A stretch of 64,000 nucleotides of DNA from Candidatus Nanopelagicales bacterium (GTDB taxonomy: Bacteria > Actinomycetota > Actinomycetes > S36-B12). The notes below the pieces were generated by a model. The model made no database searches and was not told the origin of the DNA. It was given only the letters and a program-made list of their open reading frames with translations. Position numbers and translations under genes: made by a program. Shown piece by piece: positions 1 through 9,067 of this stretch (the stretch's first letter is position 1; each line of letters starts with the position of its first letter). The DNA lies in contig JAURQC010000010.1 in assembly GCA_030836325.1 (NCBI GenBank), positions 7,241 through 71,240 of the forward strand, given 5' to 3'.

Positions 1-1
1 C

Positions 2-208
2 GCATCGCGGCGTGCCCTGGTGGCCCGCGGACACATCCGCGCGAATCATTACGACTGGGACACAGTGGTGGACGACGTCTTGGCCGTCTACGAGAGTGTG
101 CGAGTCGAGGGTGAGAAGGTCACCGAAGACCTTCGTGGTCAAGCGCTCGGCCGATTTGCTGCACGCACGAACTTCATCCGTGGGCGCAGGGGAGGCGAAG
201 AGTCGTGA
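2..208 (+). CDS. pimA: C-terminal end of a PimA-like phosphatidylinositol mannosyltransferase (partial)
   Basis: An open frame runs in from the left edge and stops at TGA 206-208, giving the last 68 residues only. The segment containing YDWDTVVDDVLAVYE followed by a basic tail resembles the C-terminal helix of GT4 mannosyltransferases such as PimA, which add mannose to phosphatidylinositol at the inner membrane face. In many actinobacteria pimA lies just upstream of pdxS, which supports the call. The catalytic domain lies outside the window, so the family assignment depends on a short tail plus gene order. The stop overlaps the GTG start of the next gene. Confidence 0.5.
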   Translation, partial: ASRRALVARGHIRANHYDWDTVVDDVLAVYESVRVEGEKVTEDLRGQALGRFAARTNFIRGRRGGEES

Positions 209-756
209 GTTGGTGGTGGCTGATCCTCGTTGTCGTTGTACTCGTTCTCTTCGGTCTCTACCTCTCCATGACGGCCGGTCGCTTGGACGCCTTACACAAA
301 CGCATTGACACATCGGAACTCTCCTTAGACGCCCAGCTGTTGAGACGTTCCTCGATCGCGCTCGAACTCGCCACTAGCGGGTTGTTGGATCCGGCTGGTG
401 CCATGGTGCTGGCAGAAGCGGCGCATGCTGCACGAACCGCGGCAGACGGCGACGCATCTGCTGACGATCGATCGGAAGCCGAATCGGCGCTCACCCAGGC
501 TCTGGACGCCACTTTGGATGAGGAAGAACTGGCCGAGGTCTTAGCGGCCCCCGGCGGCGCGGACCTGATCGAGGAACTCGCAGCGTCAGCCCGCCGCGTG
601 CAACTGTCTCGTCGGTTCTTGAATGACGCCGTGCGCGCCTGTTCGCAATTGCGTCGCCAGCGGATGGTGCGTACTTTCCGGCTTGCCGGTCACACCCCCT
701 GGCCCCAAGCGGTCGACCTCGACGACTCCGTCCCCAGTTCGTTGTCTCTCGCATAG
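205..756 (+). CDS. LemA-like single-pass membrane protein
   Basis: A 183-residue protein. Residues 2-22 form one hydrophobic membrane segment (WWWLILVVVVLVLFGLYL), followed by a charged, alanine-rich helical domain. The late motif RRFLNDAVRACSQLRRQR resembles the RRFYNDAVR(D/E)YN signature of LemA proteins, so I infer a LemA-like fold with a short N-terminal anchor and most of the protein on one side of the membrane. Function is unknown. The GTG start overlaps the stop of the upstream mannosyltransferase (GTGA), so the two are probably co-transcribed. A similar membrane-protein gene commonly sits between pimA and pdxS in actinobacteria. Confidence 0.55.
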   Translation: MSWWWLILVVVVLVLFGLYLSMTAGRLDALHKRIDTSELSLDAQLLRRSSIALELATSGLLDPAGAMVLAEAAHAARTAADGDASADDRSEAESALTQALDATLDEEELAEVLAAPGGADLIEELAASARRVQLSRRFLNDAVRACSQLRRQRMVRTFRLAGHTPWPQAVDLDDSVPSSLSLA

Positions 757-826
757 GACGTACGTCTCGTCCGAACCACCGAGGACCCTGCCCGCAGCCA
801 CCGGATGCGCGCGGGCCTGGCCGCCC

Positions 827-832
827 TACGAT
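827..832 (+). promoter_or_regulatory. candidate -10 box upstream of pdxS
   Basis: TACGAT lies 32 bases before the pdxS GTG in the 108-base gap after the LemA-like gene and matches the actinobacterial TAnnnT -10 pattern. No convincing -35 is seen at the usual distance, so this is a weak candidate for a separate pdxST promoter. Confidence 0.3.
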
Positions 833-864
833 GGGGTTCCCATCCGCTGATTAGTGAGGTCTAG

Positions 865-1752
865 GTGAACGAGCAGGTTGGTACCGACCGCGTCAAGCGG
901 GGTATGGCAGAGATGCTCAAGGGCGGCGTGATCATGGACGTCGTCGATGCCGAGCAGGCGAAGATCGCCGAGGACGCCGGCGCAGTGGCCGTCATGGCCC
1001 TCGAGCGAGTCCCGGCCGATATCCGCGCTCAAGGTGGCGTGGCTCGAATGTCCGACCCCGAGATGATCGCCGGCATCATGGAGGCCGTCTCCATTCCGGT
1101 TATGGCCAAGGCACGCATCGGCCACTTCGGCGAGGCCCAGGTCTTGCAGTCGATCGGCGTGGATTACATCGACGAATCCGAAGTCCTTACCCCTGCGGAC
1201 TACGCCAACCACATCGACAAGTCTGGCTTCACTATCCCGTTCGTATGCGGGGCAACCAACCTCGGTGAGGCACTGCGACGCATCACCGAAGGTGCGGCGA
1301 TGATCCGCTCCAAGGGTGAGGCTGGTACCGGCGATGTTTCCAACGCCGTGACCCACATGCGCAAGATTCTCGGCGAGATCCGTGCACTGCGTTCGATGGC
1401 CGAGGACGAGCTCTTTGTAGCCGCGAAGGAACTTCAGGCGCCGTACGACCTTGTGGTCGAGGTGGCTCGTGAGGGCAAGTTGCCGGTTGTTCTGTTCACC
1501 GCCGGCGGCATCGCAACTCCTGCCGATGCGGCGATGATGATGCAACTTGGCGCAGACGGAGTGTTCGTCGGATCCGGCATCTTCAAGAGCGGCGACCCCA
1601 AAGCCCGCGCAGAGGCGATCGTTTCCGCAACCCGCCACTTCGATAAGCCAGAGATGGTGGCCGAGGCATCTCGCGGGCTCGGTGAAGCCATGGTCGGCAT
1701 CAACGTCGCAGACATCCCCGTCCATCACCGCTTGGAAGATCGCGGTTGGTGA
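865..1752 (+). CDS. pdxS: pyridoxal 5'-phosphate synthase lyase subunit PdxS
   Basis: PdxS makes PLP from ribose 5-phosphate, glyceraldehyde 3-phosphate and ammonia, in a dodecamer decorated with PdxT. The 295-residue length is normal for the family. The TIM barrel is recognisable from [13 protein letters not shown] (residues about 19-31), [30 protein letters not shown] (contains the Schiff-base lysine) and the phosphate-binding [19 protein letters not shown]. The start is GTG 865. The pdxT gene follows immediately, so ammonia from glutamine is supplied by the neighbouring product. This is the DXP-independent vitamin B6 route typical of actinobacteria. Confidence 0.97.
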   Translation: MNEQVGTDRVKRGMAEMLKGGVIMDVVDAEQAKIAEDAGAVAVMALERVPADIRAQGGVARMSDPEMIAGIMEAVSIPVMAKARIGHFGEAQVLQSIGVDYIDESEVLTPADYANHIDKSGFTIPFVCGATNLGEALRRITEGAAMIRSKGEAGTGDVSNAVTHMRKILGEIRALRSMAEDELFVAAKELQAPYDLVVEVAREGKLPVVLFTAGGIATPADAAMMMQLGADGVFVGSGIFKSGDPKARAEAIVSATRHFDKPEMVAEASRGLGEAMVGINVADIPVHHRLEDRGW

Positions 1753-2357
1753 ACGGCGCCCCGTTCGTCGGGGTGCTCGCGCTGCAAGGTGACGTGCGTG
1801 AGCACGTCCAGGCTTTACATGCGGTTGGTGCTCGATCCGGAGCGATTCGCACGTTCGAGGACCTCGAGTCGTGCGATGCCCTGGTTATTCCGGGTGGGGA
1901 ATCGACCACCATGTCCCGCCTGGCGCTAATCGACGGCTGGTTCGAGCCACTGCGATCACATCGAGCTGCGGGAATGCCCATGTTTGGCACCTGCGCGGGC
2001 ATGATCATGCTTGCTGATCAGGTGCTCGATGCGCGTCCGGATCAGGAGACCATCGGCGGGTTAGGCGTCGTCGTTCGTCGCAATGCTTTCGGTCGGCAAG
2101 TCGATTCCTTCGAGACCGACGTCGCGGTTCCTGTCCTCGGCGACGAGGACTTCCATGCGGTGTTCATTCGCGCGCCGTGGGTGGAGAGCGTTGGTTCGGA
2201 TGTGGAAGTCCTCGCTGAGATCACCCATAGTGAGCGCGCGGGTACCATCGTGGCCGTTCGACAGGGCGGACTGCTGGCCACCAGCTTCCACCCGGAATTG
2301 GCGCCGGATACCCGATTCCACCGCTTGTTCGTGGACATAGTCCGCGCGGCGGCGTGA
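1749..2357 (+). CDS. pdxT: pyridoxal 5'-phosphate synthase glutaminase subunit PdxT
   Basis: Class I glutamine amidotransferase that hydrolyses glutamine and channels ammonia to PdxS. The protein is 202 residues. It shows [10 protein letters not shown], the nucleophile elbow [10 protein letters not shown] with the catalytic cysteine near residue 78, and a C-terminal FHPEL that carries the His-Glu pair of the triad. GTG 1749 overlaps the pdxS stop (GTGA), which indicates translational coupling. A TTG one codon upstream (1746) is an alternative start. Confidence 0.96.
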   Translation: MNGAPFVGVLALQGDVREHVQALHAVGARSGAIRTFEDLESCDALVIPGGESTTMSRLALIDGWFEPLRSHRAAGMPMFGTCAGMIMLADQVLDARPDQETIGGLGVVVRRNAFGRQVDSFETDVAVPVLGDEDFHAVFIRAPWVESVGSDVEVLAEITHSERAGTIVAVRQGGLLATSFHPELAPDTRFHRLFVDIVRAAA

Positions 2358-2399
2358 ATCGGGCGATGCGGTCAAAGTAGATAGGTAGAGAGGTTTCGC

Positions 2400-3152
2400 A
2401 TGAGCGGGCATTCCAAATGGGCTACCACCAAGCACAAGAAGGCGGTCATCGACGCCAAGCGGGGCAAGCTCTTCGCGAAGTTGATCAAGAACATCGAGGT
2501 CGCAGCCCGGCAAGGTGGGGGCGACCCGGCCGGTAACCCGACCCTCTACGACGCGATCCAAAAGGCGCGTAAGTCATCTGTTCCTCTGGACAACATCGAA
2601 CGCGCGGTCAAGCGTGGGTCGGGCGCCGAAGGTGGGGGAGCCGACTGGCAAACGATCATGTACGAGGGTTACGGGCCCAATGGAGTTGCCGTGCTCGTGG
2701 AGTGTCTGACGGACAACCGCAACCGCGCTGCCGGTGAGGTGCGTGTTGCTATGACGCGTAACGGTGGATCGATGGCCGACCCCGGATCGGTCGCCTACAT
2801 GTTCAACCGCAAGGGCGTCATCATCGTTCCGAAGGTCGACGGTCTTACTGAGGACGATCTGTTGTTGGCTGTTTTGGAAGCCGGAGCCGAAGAGGTCAAC
2901 GATCTCGGAGAGGCATTCGAAATCGTTAGTGAGGCGACCGACGTCGTGGCAGTGCGTACCGCACTGCAAGAAGCCGAGATCGACTACGACTCCGCGGAAG
3001 CGACCTTCCTTCCCTCGGTGACCGTCCCGCTCGATGAGGATGGCGCGACCAAGGTGTTCCGGTTGATCGAGGCACTCGAGGACAGCGATGACGTTCAAAA
3101 CGTGTACGCGAATTTCGACGTCAGTGACGACGTCATGGAGAAGGTGGGTTAG
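2400..3152 (+). CDS. yebC: YebC/PmpR-family protein
   Basis: A 250-residue member of the widespread YebC family, described both as DNA-binding regulators and, in newer work, as translation factors that relieve ribosome stalling. The N-terminus [22 protein letters not shown] is the family signature. The middle contains [16 protein letters not shown] and the C-terminal domain ends [11 protein letters not shown] 2400 follows a purine-rich AGAGAGG at about 2388-2394. It lies just before ruvCAB, its usual neighbourhood, but here a WS/DGAT gene separates it from ruvC. Confidence 0.95.
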   Translation: MSGHSKWATTKHKKAVIDAKRGKLFAKLIKNIEVAARQGGGDPAGNPTLYDAIQKARKSSVPLDNIERAVKRGSGAEGGGADWQTIMYEGYGPNGVAVLVECLTDNRNRAAGEVRVAMTRNGGSMADPGSVAYMFNRKGVIIVPKVDGLTEDDLLLAVLEAGAEEVNDLGEAFEIVSEATDVVAVRTALQEAEIDYDSAEATFLPSVTVPLDEDGATKVFRLIEALEDSDDVQNVYANFDVSDDVMEKVG

Positions 3153-3155
3153 TCC

Positions 3156-4616
3156 GTGCCCGCTGACTCCTCGGGCAAGGTTGGTTCCCAACTCAGCGGT
3201 TGGGACGCGGCAACTTTTCGCACTGCTTCGGGTGATCCTCGGATGCGCAGCACCGTGGTCGCGTTGGCGGTGCTGGAAAAGGCACCGGAATGGGACCGGC
3301 TGCGAACCCGTTTGGAGCGCCTGACGCACTTTGTTCCCACATTGCGAATGCGCCCCCTGTACGGCGTGTTTGGCCTGTCCGCGCCGCGGCTTGCTCTTGA
3401 TCCGGATTTCGATATCGACGTCCACGTGCATCGCTACTCGCTGCCCGACGGCAGTGGATGGAACGAAGTGCTCGGTGATGTTCGGCGGATGTCGCTCACG
3501 GACTTTGATCGCAATCGCCCATTGTGGGAGGCGGTGCTTGTCGAAGGGCTGCCCAATGGTGAGGCAGCCTTTGCGTTGAAGCTTCATCACTCGATCGCCG
3601 ATGGTCAGGCAACGGTGATGATGGCGCTGTCCTTGTTCGAGTTGAGCGCTGATCCGAACCCCGACGACCCGCCCACACCGGAGGTTCCGCGCGGGGAGGA
3701 TGTCAGCCTGCTGGAGATCGCGCGGGCAAACGTCGAGGACAACCTTCAGCGTTTCCGGGACAGCGCCGAGGGGCTCCTGCGAGCCGGGGGGCAGGTCGCG
3801 CTGCAGGCGTTGGGCGATCCAGGTGGCGCACTCGATGTTGTCCGCACCACGGTCGGCTCGTTAACGCAGGCCGTGTCGGTTCCCGATGCTCCCTTGAGTC
3901 CAATCTGGGTCGAGCGCGGGACCACCTACCGTTTTGGTGCGTTCCAGTTCCCGTTCGAGGGCCTCAAGCAAGCTGCCAAGTCGCGCGGTTTTAGCGTGAA
4001 CGACGCATTCATGGCTGCGGTTGCAAGCGGAGTCGATCGTAACCACGAACGGCACGGATACGAGGTCGCCGAATTGCGGGTGAACGTTCCCATCAGTTTG
4101 CGGGGGGACGCGGGTGACAGAAGCGCCCAGGCGTCGAACGCGGTGGCTATTGCCCGCTTCGAGATTCCCGTCGGTGGGCTCGACATCGACGAGCAAATGG
4201 CCGCCGCGCATGAGTTGGTGGACGCCTGGCGTGGTGCACCGGCAATGCGCATGGCCGATCCGCTGGCGGATGTGAGTTGGTTCGTTCCCGTTCCAGTTCT
4301 CGCTCACGCCGCTAAAGCTTCGGACATCACCACCAGCAACGTGCCCGGGCCTCCGATACCTATGTATCTGGCGGGCGCCCGAATGCTGGCTGCCTTCCCA
4401 CTAGTAGCAACGATCGGCGCAGCGGTAAACGTAACCATGGTCACGTACGACGGTTCCGCGTGTATCGGTGTCTCGACGGACGATCGCTCGGTGCTCGACC
4501 ATGAGCAGTTGATCGAGGATCTACGTTGGGGCTTTGAACTGGTGACAGGGGACGTCGTGGGGCCCGCGGACCGCTATGCGGCGAGTCACGGCGGCGGTGG
4601 CACACCCGCCGACTAG
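3156..4616 (+). CDS. WS/DGAT-family acyltransferase (wax ester synthase/diacylglycerol acyltransferase)
   Basis: A 486-residue protein of the family that transfers acyl-CoA chains to fatty alcohols or diacylglycerol, producing wax esters or triacylglycerol. The active-site motif HHxxxDG is present as HHSIADG at residues 144-150. Later family features include VNDAFMAAVASGV, LRVNVPISLRG, the conserved ITTSNVPGPPIPMYLAGA and VNVTMVTYDG. The start GTG 3156 lies three bases after the yebC stop, so it probably shares the yebC transcript. Substrate preference cannot be read from sequence. Its place between yebC and ruvC is unusual because those genes are normally adjacent. Confidence 0.9.
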   Translation: MPADSSGKVGSQLSGWDAATFRTASGDPRMRSTVVALAVLEKAPEWDRLRTRLERLTHFVPTLRMRPLYGVFGLSAPRLALDPDFDIDVHVHRYSLPDGSGWNEVLGDVRRMSLTDFDRNRPLWEAVLVEGLPNGEAAFALKLHHSIADGQATVMMALSLFELSADPNPDDPPTPEVPRGEDVSLLEIARANVEDNLQRFRDSAEGLLRAGGQVALQALGDPGGALDVVRTTVGSLTQAVSVPDAPLSPIWVERGTTYRFGAFQFPFEGLKQAAKSRGFSVNDAFMAAVASGVDRNHERHGYEVAELRVNVPISLRGDAGDRSAQASNAVAIARFEIPVGGLDIDEQMAAAHELVDAWRGAPAMRMADPLADVSWFVPVPVLAHAAKASDITTSNVPGPPIPMYLAGARMLAAFPLVATIGAAVNVTMVTYDGSACIGVSTDDRSVLDHEQLIEDLRWGFELVTGDVVGPADRYAASHGGGGTPAD

Positions 4617-4646
4617 CGTGGCAGGAACGATTCGAGGAGGGTTCCT

Positions 4647-5195
4647 GTGGTGCAGGTGACGCGCGTCCTGGGTGTGGACCCAGGTCTCACCCGGTGTGGT
4701 GTAGCAGTCATCGAGGGCGCTCCAGGTCAGAAGGTGTCGTTGCTTCACATCGGAGTTTTTCGCACTGACGCCGATGACTCGATCGATCAACGGTTGGTGT
4801 TACTGGAAAGTGCGATGGAGGAGCTTGTCGCGGAATTCCAGCCAGCGGTCGTGGCCATCGAGCGGGTGTTCAGTCAACACAACGTGCGCACTGCGATGGC
4901 GACCGCTCAAGCCGCGGCCGTTGCGATGCTGGTTGCTGCCCGTCGAGGCATTCCTGTCGCTATGCACACTCCAACTGAGGTCAAGGCAGCCGTGACGGGT
5001 AATGGTCGAGCAGACAAGGCCCAGGTCACGGCCATGGTGACCCGCGTCCTGGCGCTGCAGACCGCACCCAAGCCCGCGGATGCCGCAGATGCTGCCGCCA
5101 TAGCGATTTGTCAGGCATGGCGAGGAGTCGCGTCGAATCGGCTCGAAGAAGCACGGCGCAAGCACGCCGCAAGCACGACGGCGGTCACCCGATGA
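4647..5195 (+). CDS. ruvC: Holliday junction endonuclease RuvC
   Basis: RuvC resolves Holliday junctions as a dimer working with RuvAB. The protein is 182 residues with an RNase H-like fold: the first catalytic Asp lies in [13 protein letters not shown] near the N-terminus, a glutamate in VVAIERVF, and the acidic C-terminal pair in [15 protein letters not shown] 4647 has a strong ribosome binding site AGGAGG at 4635-4640. It overlaps ruvA by ATGA. Confidence 0.96.
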   Translation: MVQVTRVLGVDPGLTRCGVAVIEGAPGQKVSLLHIGVFRTDADDSIDQRLVLLESAMEELVAEFQPAVVAIERVFSQHNVRTAMATAQAAAVAMLVAARRGIPVAMHTPTEVKAAVTGNGRADKAQVTAMVTRVLALQTAPKPADAADAAAIAICQAWRGVASNRLEEARRKHAASTTAVTR

Positions 5196-5797
5196 TCGAT
5201 CGTGTCCGAGGCGATGTGTTGTCTCTTGGTACCGACTATGTCAGCGTCGATCTCGGTGTCGTGGCATTGCGCGTCACGGTTCCGCCGCAAGCTGCTGCGG
5301 AAATGCGGATCGGAAGCGACGTCGATCTCCATACCGCCCTTGTTGTTCGTGAAGATGGGTGGACACTGTTTGGGTTCGCCGATGCTGAGCAGTGTCAGAT
5401 GTTCGAGCAGGTACAGACAGTTAGTGGCATTGGACCGCGCATCGCGCTGGGTTTGGTGAGTGTGTTGGGGCCGGAGGAGTTGCGTCGCGCGATCGATGCC
5501 GAGGACCTAGCAGCACTGACTCAGGTGCCGGGAATCGGCAAGAAAGGCGCGCAGCGCATCGTGCTCGAGTTAAAGGACAAGATTGCGCCACCGAGCGTTT
5601 CTCGACCTAGCGCTGCCCGAGATCAAGGATGGAGGATTGCCGTGTCCGCCGGCCTAACATCGTTGGGCTGGAATGCCAAGGAGGCCGACGCTGCAGTCGA
5701 TGCGCTGGCTGGACGACTCAGCGACATCACCGACGACAATGATCCCGATGTGGGAGTGCTACTGAAAGAGGCTTTGCGCAGTCTGGATCGCACATGA
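5192..5797 (+). CDS. ruvA: Holliday junction DNA helicase subunit RuvA
   Basis: RuvA binds four-way junctions as a tetramer and loads the RuvB motor. The protein is 201 residues: an N-terminal OB fold (MIDRVRGDV to about residue 63), two helix-hairpin-helix motifs ([12 protein letters not shown] and [19 protein letters not shown]), and a C-terminal RuvB-interacting domain. I chose ATG 5192 because it begins the OB fold and overlaps the ruvC stop (ATGA). The frame stays open further upstream but that extension is not family-like. Confidence 0.96.
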   Translation: MIDRVRGDVLSLGTDYVSVDLGVVALRVTVPPQAAAEMRIGSDVDLHTALVVREDGWTLFGFADAEQCQMFEQVQTVSGIGPRIALGLVSVLGPEELRRAIDAEDLAALTQVPGIGKKGAQRIVLELKDKIAPPSVSRPSAARDQGWRIAVSAGLTSLGWNAKEADAAVDALAGRLSDITDDNDPDVGVLLKEALRSLDRT

Positions 5798-6846
5798 CCG
5801 TGCTGGACCCCGGAGCTGACGACGACGATTCGATCGTCGAAGGTGCGCTACGACCGACATCACTATCGGAGTTCGTCGGTCAAGATCGCGTTAAGAACCA
5901 ACTGGGCCTGGTCCTGGAGGCTGCGCGTCGCCGTGGAGGAGTTTCCGACCATGTGCTTTTGAGCGGTCCACCAGGCTTGGGTAAGACCACGCTTGCAGCC
6001 ATTATTGCTAGTGAGCTCGAAGCACCTATCCGGATGACCTCGGGTCCTGCGCTACAGCATGCAGGCGACGTTGCCGCCGTGCTGTCGAGTCTCCAACCCG
6101 GTGAGGTCCTTTTCATCGATGAGGTCCACCGAACGGCGCGTGCTGCACAGGAGATGCTCTACGTGGCGATGGAGGACTTCCGGGTGGACGTCGTCGTCGG
6201 CAAGGGACCCGGAGCCACGGCCATTCCATTGGACATTGCACCCTTCACGTTGGTCGGGGCAACCACTCGGGCAGGCCTGCTGCCCGGACCGCTGCGTGAC
6301 CGGTTCGGATTCACCGCTCATTTGGATTTCTACGAAGTAGCGGACCTTGAGCGGATCGTTCGGCGGAGTGCGAGCCTGCTCGAGGTCGATGTGTCGGACG
6401 AGGGGAGTGCGGAGATCGCGGGACGATGTCGTGGCACGCCCCGAATCGCCAATCGGCTCTTGCGTCGGGTGCGTGACTGGGCGCAAGTGCACGGCACCGG
6501 AGTCGTCGATATTGATGCCGCGGGCGCGGCCCTGGAGTTGTACGAGGTTGACGTCATCGGTCTTGATCGAATTGATCGCGCAGTCCTGGAGGCCATCGTG
6601 GATCGGTTCGGTGGTGGACCGGTTGGCCTGAGCACTCTTGCCGTGGCCGTCGGCGAGGAGCCGGAGACCATCGAGACCGTGGCCGAACCGTTCCTGGTCC
6701 GACTGGGCCTGTTGATGCGGACTCCACGCGGTCGCGTGGCCACAGCGGCTGGTTGGCAGCACATTGGGCGTACTGCCCCTAAGGATGCGCCCGGTTCCGG
6801 ACAAGAGGTTCTGCCCTGGAGCGTGGAGGACGACGACGCTCCGTAG
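5794..6846 (+). CDS. ruvB: Holliday junction branch migration ATPase RuvB
   Basis: Hexameric AAA+ motor for branch migration. The protein is 350 residues: Walker [12 protein letters not shown] near residue 60, Walker B FIDEVHR, sensor 1 [10 protein letters not shown], arginine finger region GPLRDRFGF, sensor 2 [14 protein letters not shown], and a C-terminal winged helix ([12 protein letters not shown]). ATG 5794 overlaps the ruvA stop, completing ruvCAB. Confidence 0.97.
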   Translation: MTVLDPGADDDDSIVEGALRPTSLSEFVGQDRVKNQLGLVLEAARRRGGVSDHVLLSGPPGLGKTTLAAIIASELEAPIRMTSGPALQHAGDVAAVLSSLQPGEVLFIDEVHRTARAAQEMLYVAMEDFRVDVVVGKGPGATAIPLDIAPFTLVGATTRAGLLPGPLRDRFGFTAHLDFYEVADLERIVRRSASLLEVDVSDEGSAEIAGRCRGTPRIANRLLRRVRDWAQVHGTGVVDIDAAGAALELYEVDVIGLDRIDRAVLEAIVDRFGGGPVGLSTLAVAVGEEPETIETVAEPFLVRLGLLMRTPRGRVATAAGWQHIGRTAPKDAPGSGQEVLPWSVEDDDAP

Positions 6847-6850
6847 GGCG

Positions 6851-6882
6851 TTGGCACCTCGGCGTAACCTTCTAGGTACCCT
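6851..6882 (+). promoter_or_regulatory. possible promoter region for yajC-secD-secF
   Basis: The 94-base gap after ruvB contains TTGGCA (6851-6856) followed by the AT-richer TAGGTACCCT (6873-6882), which offers -35/-10-like hexamers. Spacing is not ideal (16 or 20 bases, depending on the -10 chosen), so this only suggests that the secretion genes may have their own promoter. Confidence 0.3.
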
Positions 6883-6940
6883 CGTCCCCGCTGGAGATTC
6901 CGGCCGTCTGCCTTTGCAGATCGCACAACAGGAGCGCCCC

Positions 6941-7240
6941 GTGGACATCGTTGCCCTAGCGCCGATCGCCCTGCTCGTCGTGGCCTTTTACTTCTTGCTG
7001 ATCCGTCCACAAAAGCAACGCCAACGTCAGCAGGCGGAAATGGTCTCGGCGCTCGGACCAGGGGCTCAGATCATGACCACCGCCGGAATGATGGGGACGG
7101 TCGCCGCCGTTGCGGACGATGAGATCAGTCTCGAGATTTCCCCAGGAGTGTTTGTGCGAATGGTTCCGGCCGCAGTGGCCAAGGTGATCGAACCCGCCCC
7201 AAGCCTGGATGCGGCACCGGAATCCGACGAGACTCCGTAG
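6941..7240 (+). CDS. yajC: preprotein translocase accessory subunit YajC
   Basis: Small inner-membrane partner of SecDF. The protein is 99 residues, with one transmembrane helix (APIALLVVAFYFLLI, about residues 6-20) followed by the family signature RPQKQRQRQQ and a soluble domain with GAQIMTTAGMMGTVAAV. I chose GTG 6941 because it begins the membrane segment and has AGGAG about 7 bases upstream; the open frame extends further back, into the end of ruvB in another frame. It is directly followed by secD and secF. Confidence 0.92.
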   Translation: MDIVALAPIALLVVAFYFLLIRPQKQRQRQQAEMVSALGPGAQIMTTAGMMGTVAAVADDEISLEISPGVFVRMVPAAVAKVIEPAPSLDAAPESDETP

Positions 7241-7315
7241 CAGATTAGAAATCACCAGCCCACCCAATCGCTAGAAGCCCACGGGCCGTGAGCCCGTCCG
7301 CAACCGAGGAGACCT

Positions 7316-9067
7316 GTGGCACCACCTGCTACTTCCAAGCCGGGGCGATCCCTGATCGCCCTCATCGTCTTGCTCGTCGGTGGCATCGTCTGGGCGTTCT
7401 GGCCCGGAACTGACTCGTCGGTTCGCCTCGGACTCGACCTTCAGGGTGGAACCCAAGTGATCTTGGTGCCGCAACCGGTCGTCGAGGGAACCGAGATCAC
7501 CGAAGAGCAGCTAGCTCAGACCGTGGAGATCATTCGTGCTCGAGTCGACGGCCTCGGCGTCGCGGAGGCCGAGGTCACCACCCAGGGCTCGGGGAATTCC
7601 GCCGCAATCGTCGTAGCGGTTCCCGGCGTTGGCCAAGATCGCGTCGTTGAACTCGTACAGCGAACAGCACTGCTCAACTTCCGCCCGGTGTGGAACGTTC
7701 TCAGTCCGCTGCCGGTTGAACCTGTTGCAGAGGAAGCCACGGGCGAGGAAGCTGCCGAGGACGGAAGTACGGACGAGGCAACAGCAGACGGCGCTACGAC
7801 CGAAGATGACGGCACCGTCTCAGACGAGTCGTCTGCCGACCAAGGCGGCGTCCGCAGCGCGGAGATCGTCCAGGCGGCGGAATACACCCCGGAGTTCCAG
7901 TCAGAGGTCGACGCTCTGAACTGTGTCGACCCAGTCAACCTCGCTGGTGGCACACCTGATAACCCGCTCGAGTGGCTCGGCGCCTGCGATCAAACGGGCG
8001 TCCAGAAGTACGTCATGGAGCCAGCGTTCATCGAAGGTGTCAACGTCACCGACGCGAACGCCCAATTGACGCAGCAGGGCATTGGTTGGGTCGTCACTTT
8101 GGAGTTCGACTCCGAAGGCGCCGGTGCGCTTGCTGACGCATCGACCGAGCTGAGTGCCCTTCCCGAGTGCGGAACCGGAGCCACACCCTGTAACGCCTTT
8201 GCCATCGTGCTCGACGGAGTCGTGGTGTCCGCGCCTCGCTTCAATGAGCCGATCCTCGGTGGTCAGGCTCAGATTGAGGGTGACTTCAACGCGCAAGAAG
8301 CCCGCGACCTTGCGAACGTCTTGAAGTACGGAGCGCTTCCCGTGACGCTCGAGGTTGTGGACATCACTTCGGTGTCCGCAACGGTCGGTGGAGACCAGCT
8401 ACGGGCCGGCATCATTGCTGGTCTGATCGGCCTCGCGCTGGTGAGTGTGTACCTACTTTTGTACTACCGAGTCCTCGGCCTGGTGGCAGTGATGTCACTC
8501 GCGGTAGCGGCTGCACTGCTGTACTTGTTCGTCGTCATCTTCTCCAAGACGATCGGGTTGACGCTGACACTTGCTGGCGTTGCTGGTGCGATCGTGGCTG
8601 TCGGCATCACTGCGGATTCATTCATCGTCTACTTCGAACGTATGCGTGATGAATTGCGCGATGGTCGCTCGCTGCGGCAGGCATGCGACAGTGGTTGGGT
8701 ACGCGCGCGGCGGACCTTGCTGGCGGCCGATTTCGTCACGCTGCTCGCGGCAGTTGTGCTCTACTTCTTGTCGATTGGCAGTGTCCGTGGATTTGCCTTC
8801 ATCCTTGGCTTGACGACGGTCATCGACCTCATCATCGCCTTCTGGTTCACCCATCCCGTTGTCGTTCTCTTGGGACGGCGGAAGTTCATGCAGGGTGGTT
8901 CCAAGTGGACCGGGCTCGATCCAGAGCGACTCGGTGGCCACAGTGCTGCCGACACCCTCGCGGGCCGTTCTCGCCGAAAGCGGCGAGACGACTACCGCGA
9001 TAGTCAACGAGACGCGGAAGAACCCGCTGATCAGGATTTGGAAGAGTCGACGGAGGTCCGATCATGA
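7316..9067 (+). CDS. secD: protein translocase subunit SecD
   Basis: RND-type subunit that uses proton motive force to help complete Sec-dependent export. The protein is 583 residues: a first transmembrane helix near residues 12-27, the family motif LGLDLQGGTQV, a large extracytoplasmic domain, then a cluster of five C-terminal helices with GVAGAIVAVGITADSFIVYFER. The extracytoplasmic domain contains an acidic Glu/Thr/Ala-rich insertion (about residues 138-180), common in actinobacterial SecD. The C-terminus is a basic and acidic tail. GTG 7316 follows AGGAG, and the stop overlaps the secF start (ATGA). Confidence 0.95.
   Translation: MAPPATSKPGRSLIALIVLLVGGIVWAFWPGTDSSVRLGLDLQGGTQVILVPQPVVEGTEITEEQLAQTVEIIRARVDGLGVAEAEVTTQGSGNSAAIVVAVPGVGQDRVVELVQRTALLNFRPVWNVLSPLPVEPVAEEATGEEAAEDGSTDEATADGATTEDDGTVSDESSADQGGVRSAEIVQAAEYTPEFQSEVDALNCVDPVNLAGGTPDNPLEWLGACDQTGVQKYVMEPAFIEGVNVTDANAQLTQQGIGWVVTLEFDSEGAGALADASTELSALPECGTGATPCNAFAIVLDGVVVSAPRFNEPILGGQAQIEGDFNAQEARDLANVLKYGALPVTLEVVDITSVSATVGGDQLRAGIIAGLIGLALVSVYLLLYYRVLGLVAVMSLAVAAALLYLFVVIFSKTIGLTLTLAGVAGAIVAVGITADSFIVYFERMRDELRDGRSLRQACDSGWVRARRTLLAADFVTLLAAVVLYFLSIGSVRGFAFILGLTTVIDLIIAFWFTHPVVVLLGRRKFMQGGSKWTGLDPERLGGHSAADTLAGRSRRKRRDDYRDSQRDAEEPADQDLEESTEVRS

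Noticed and set aside
826..1728. 300-codon open frame antisense to pdxS, and similar long antisense frames elsewhere (for example 2574-3590 and 27059-28561)
   Set aside because: They are shadows of high-GC coding sequence; compositions are rich in His, Arg and Asp without recognisable domains, and the opposite strand holds clear family proteins.
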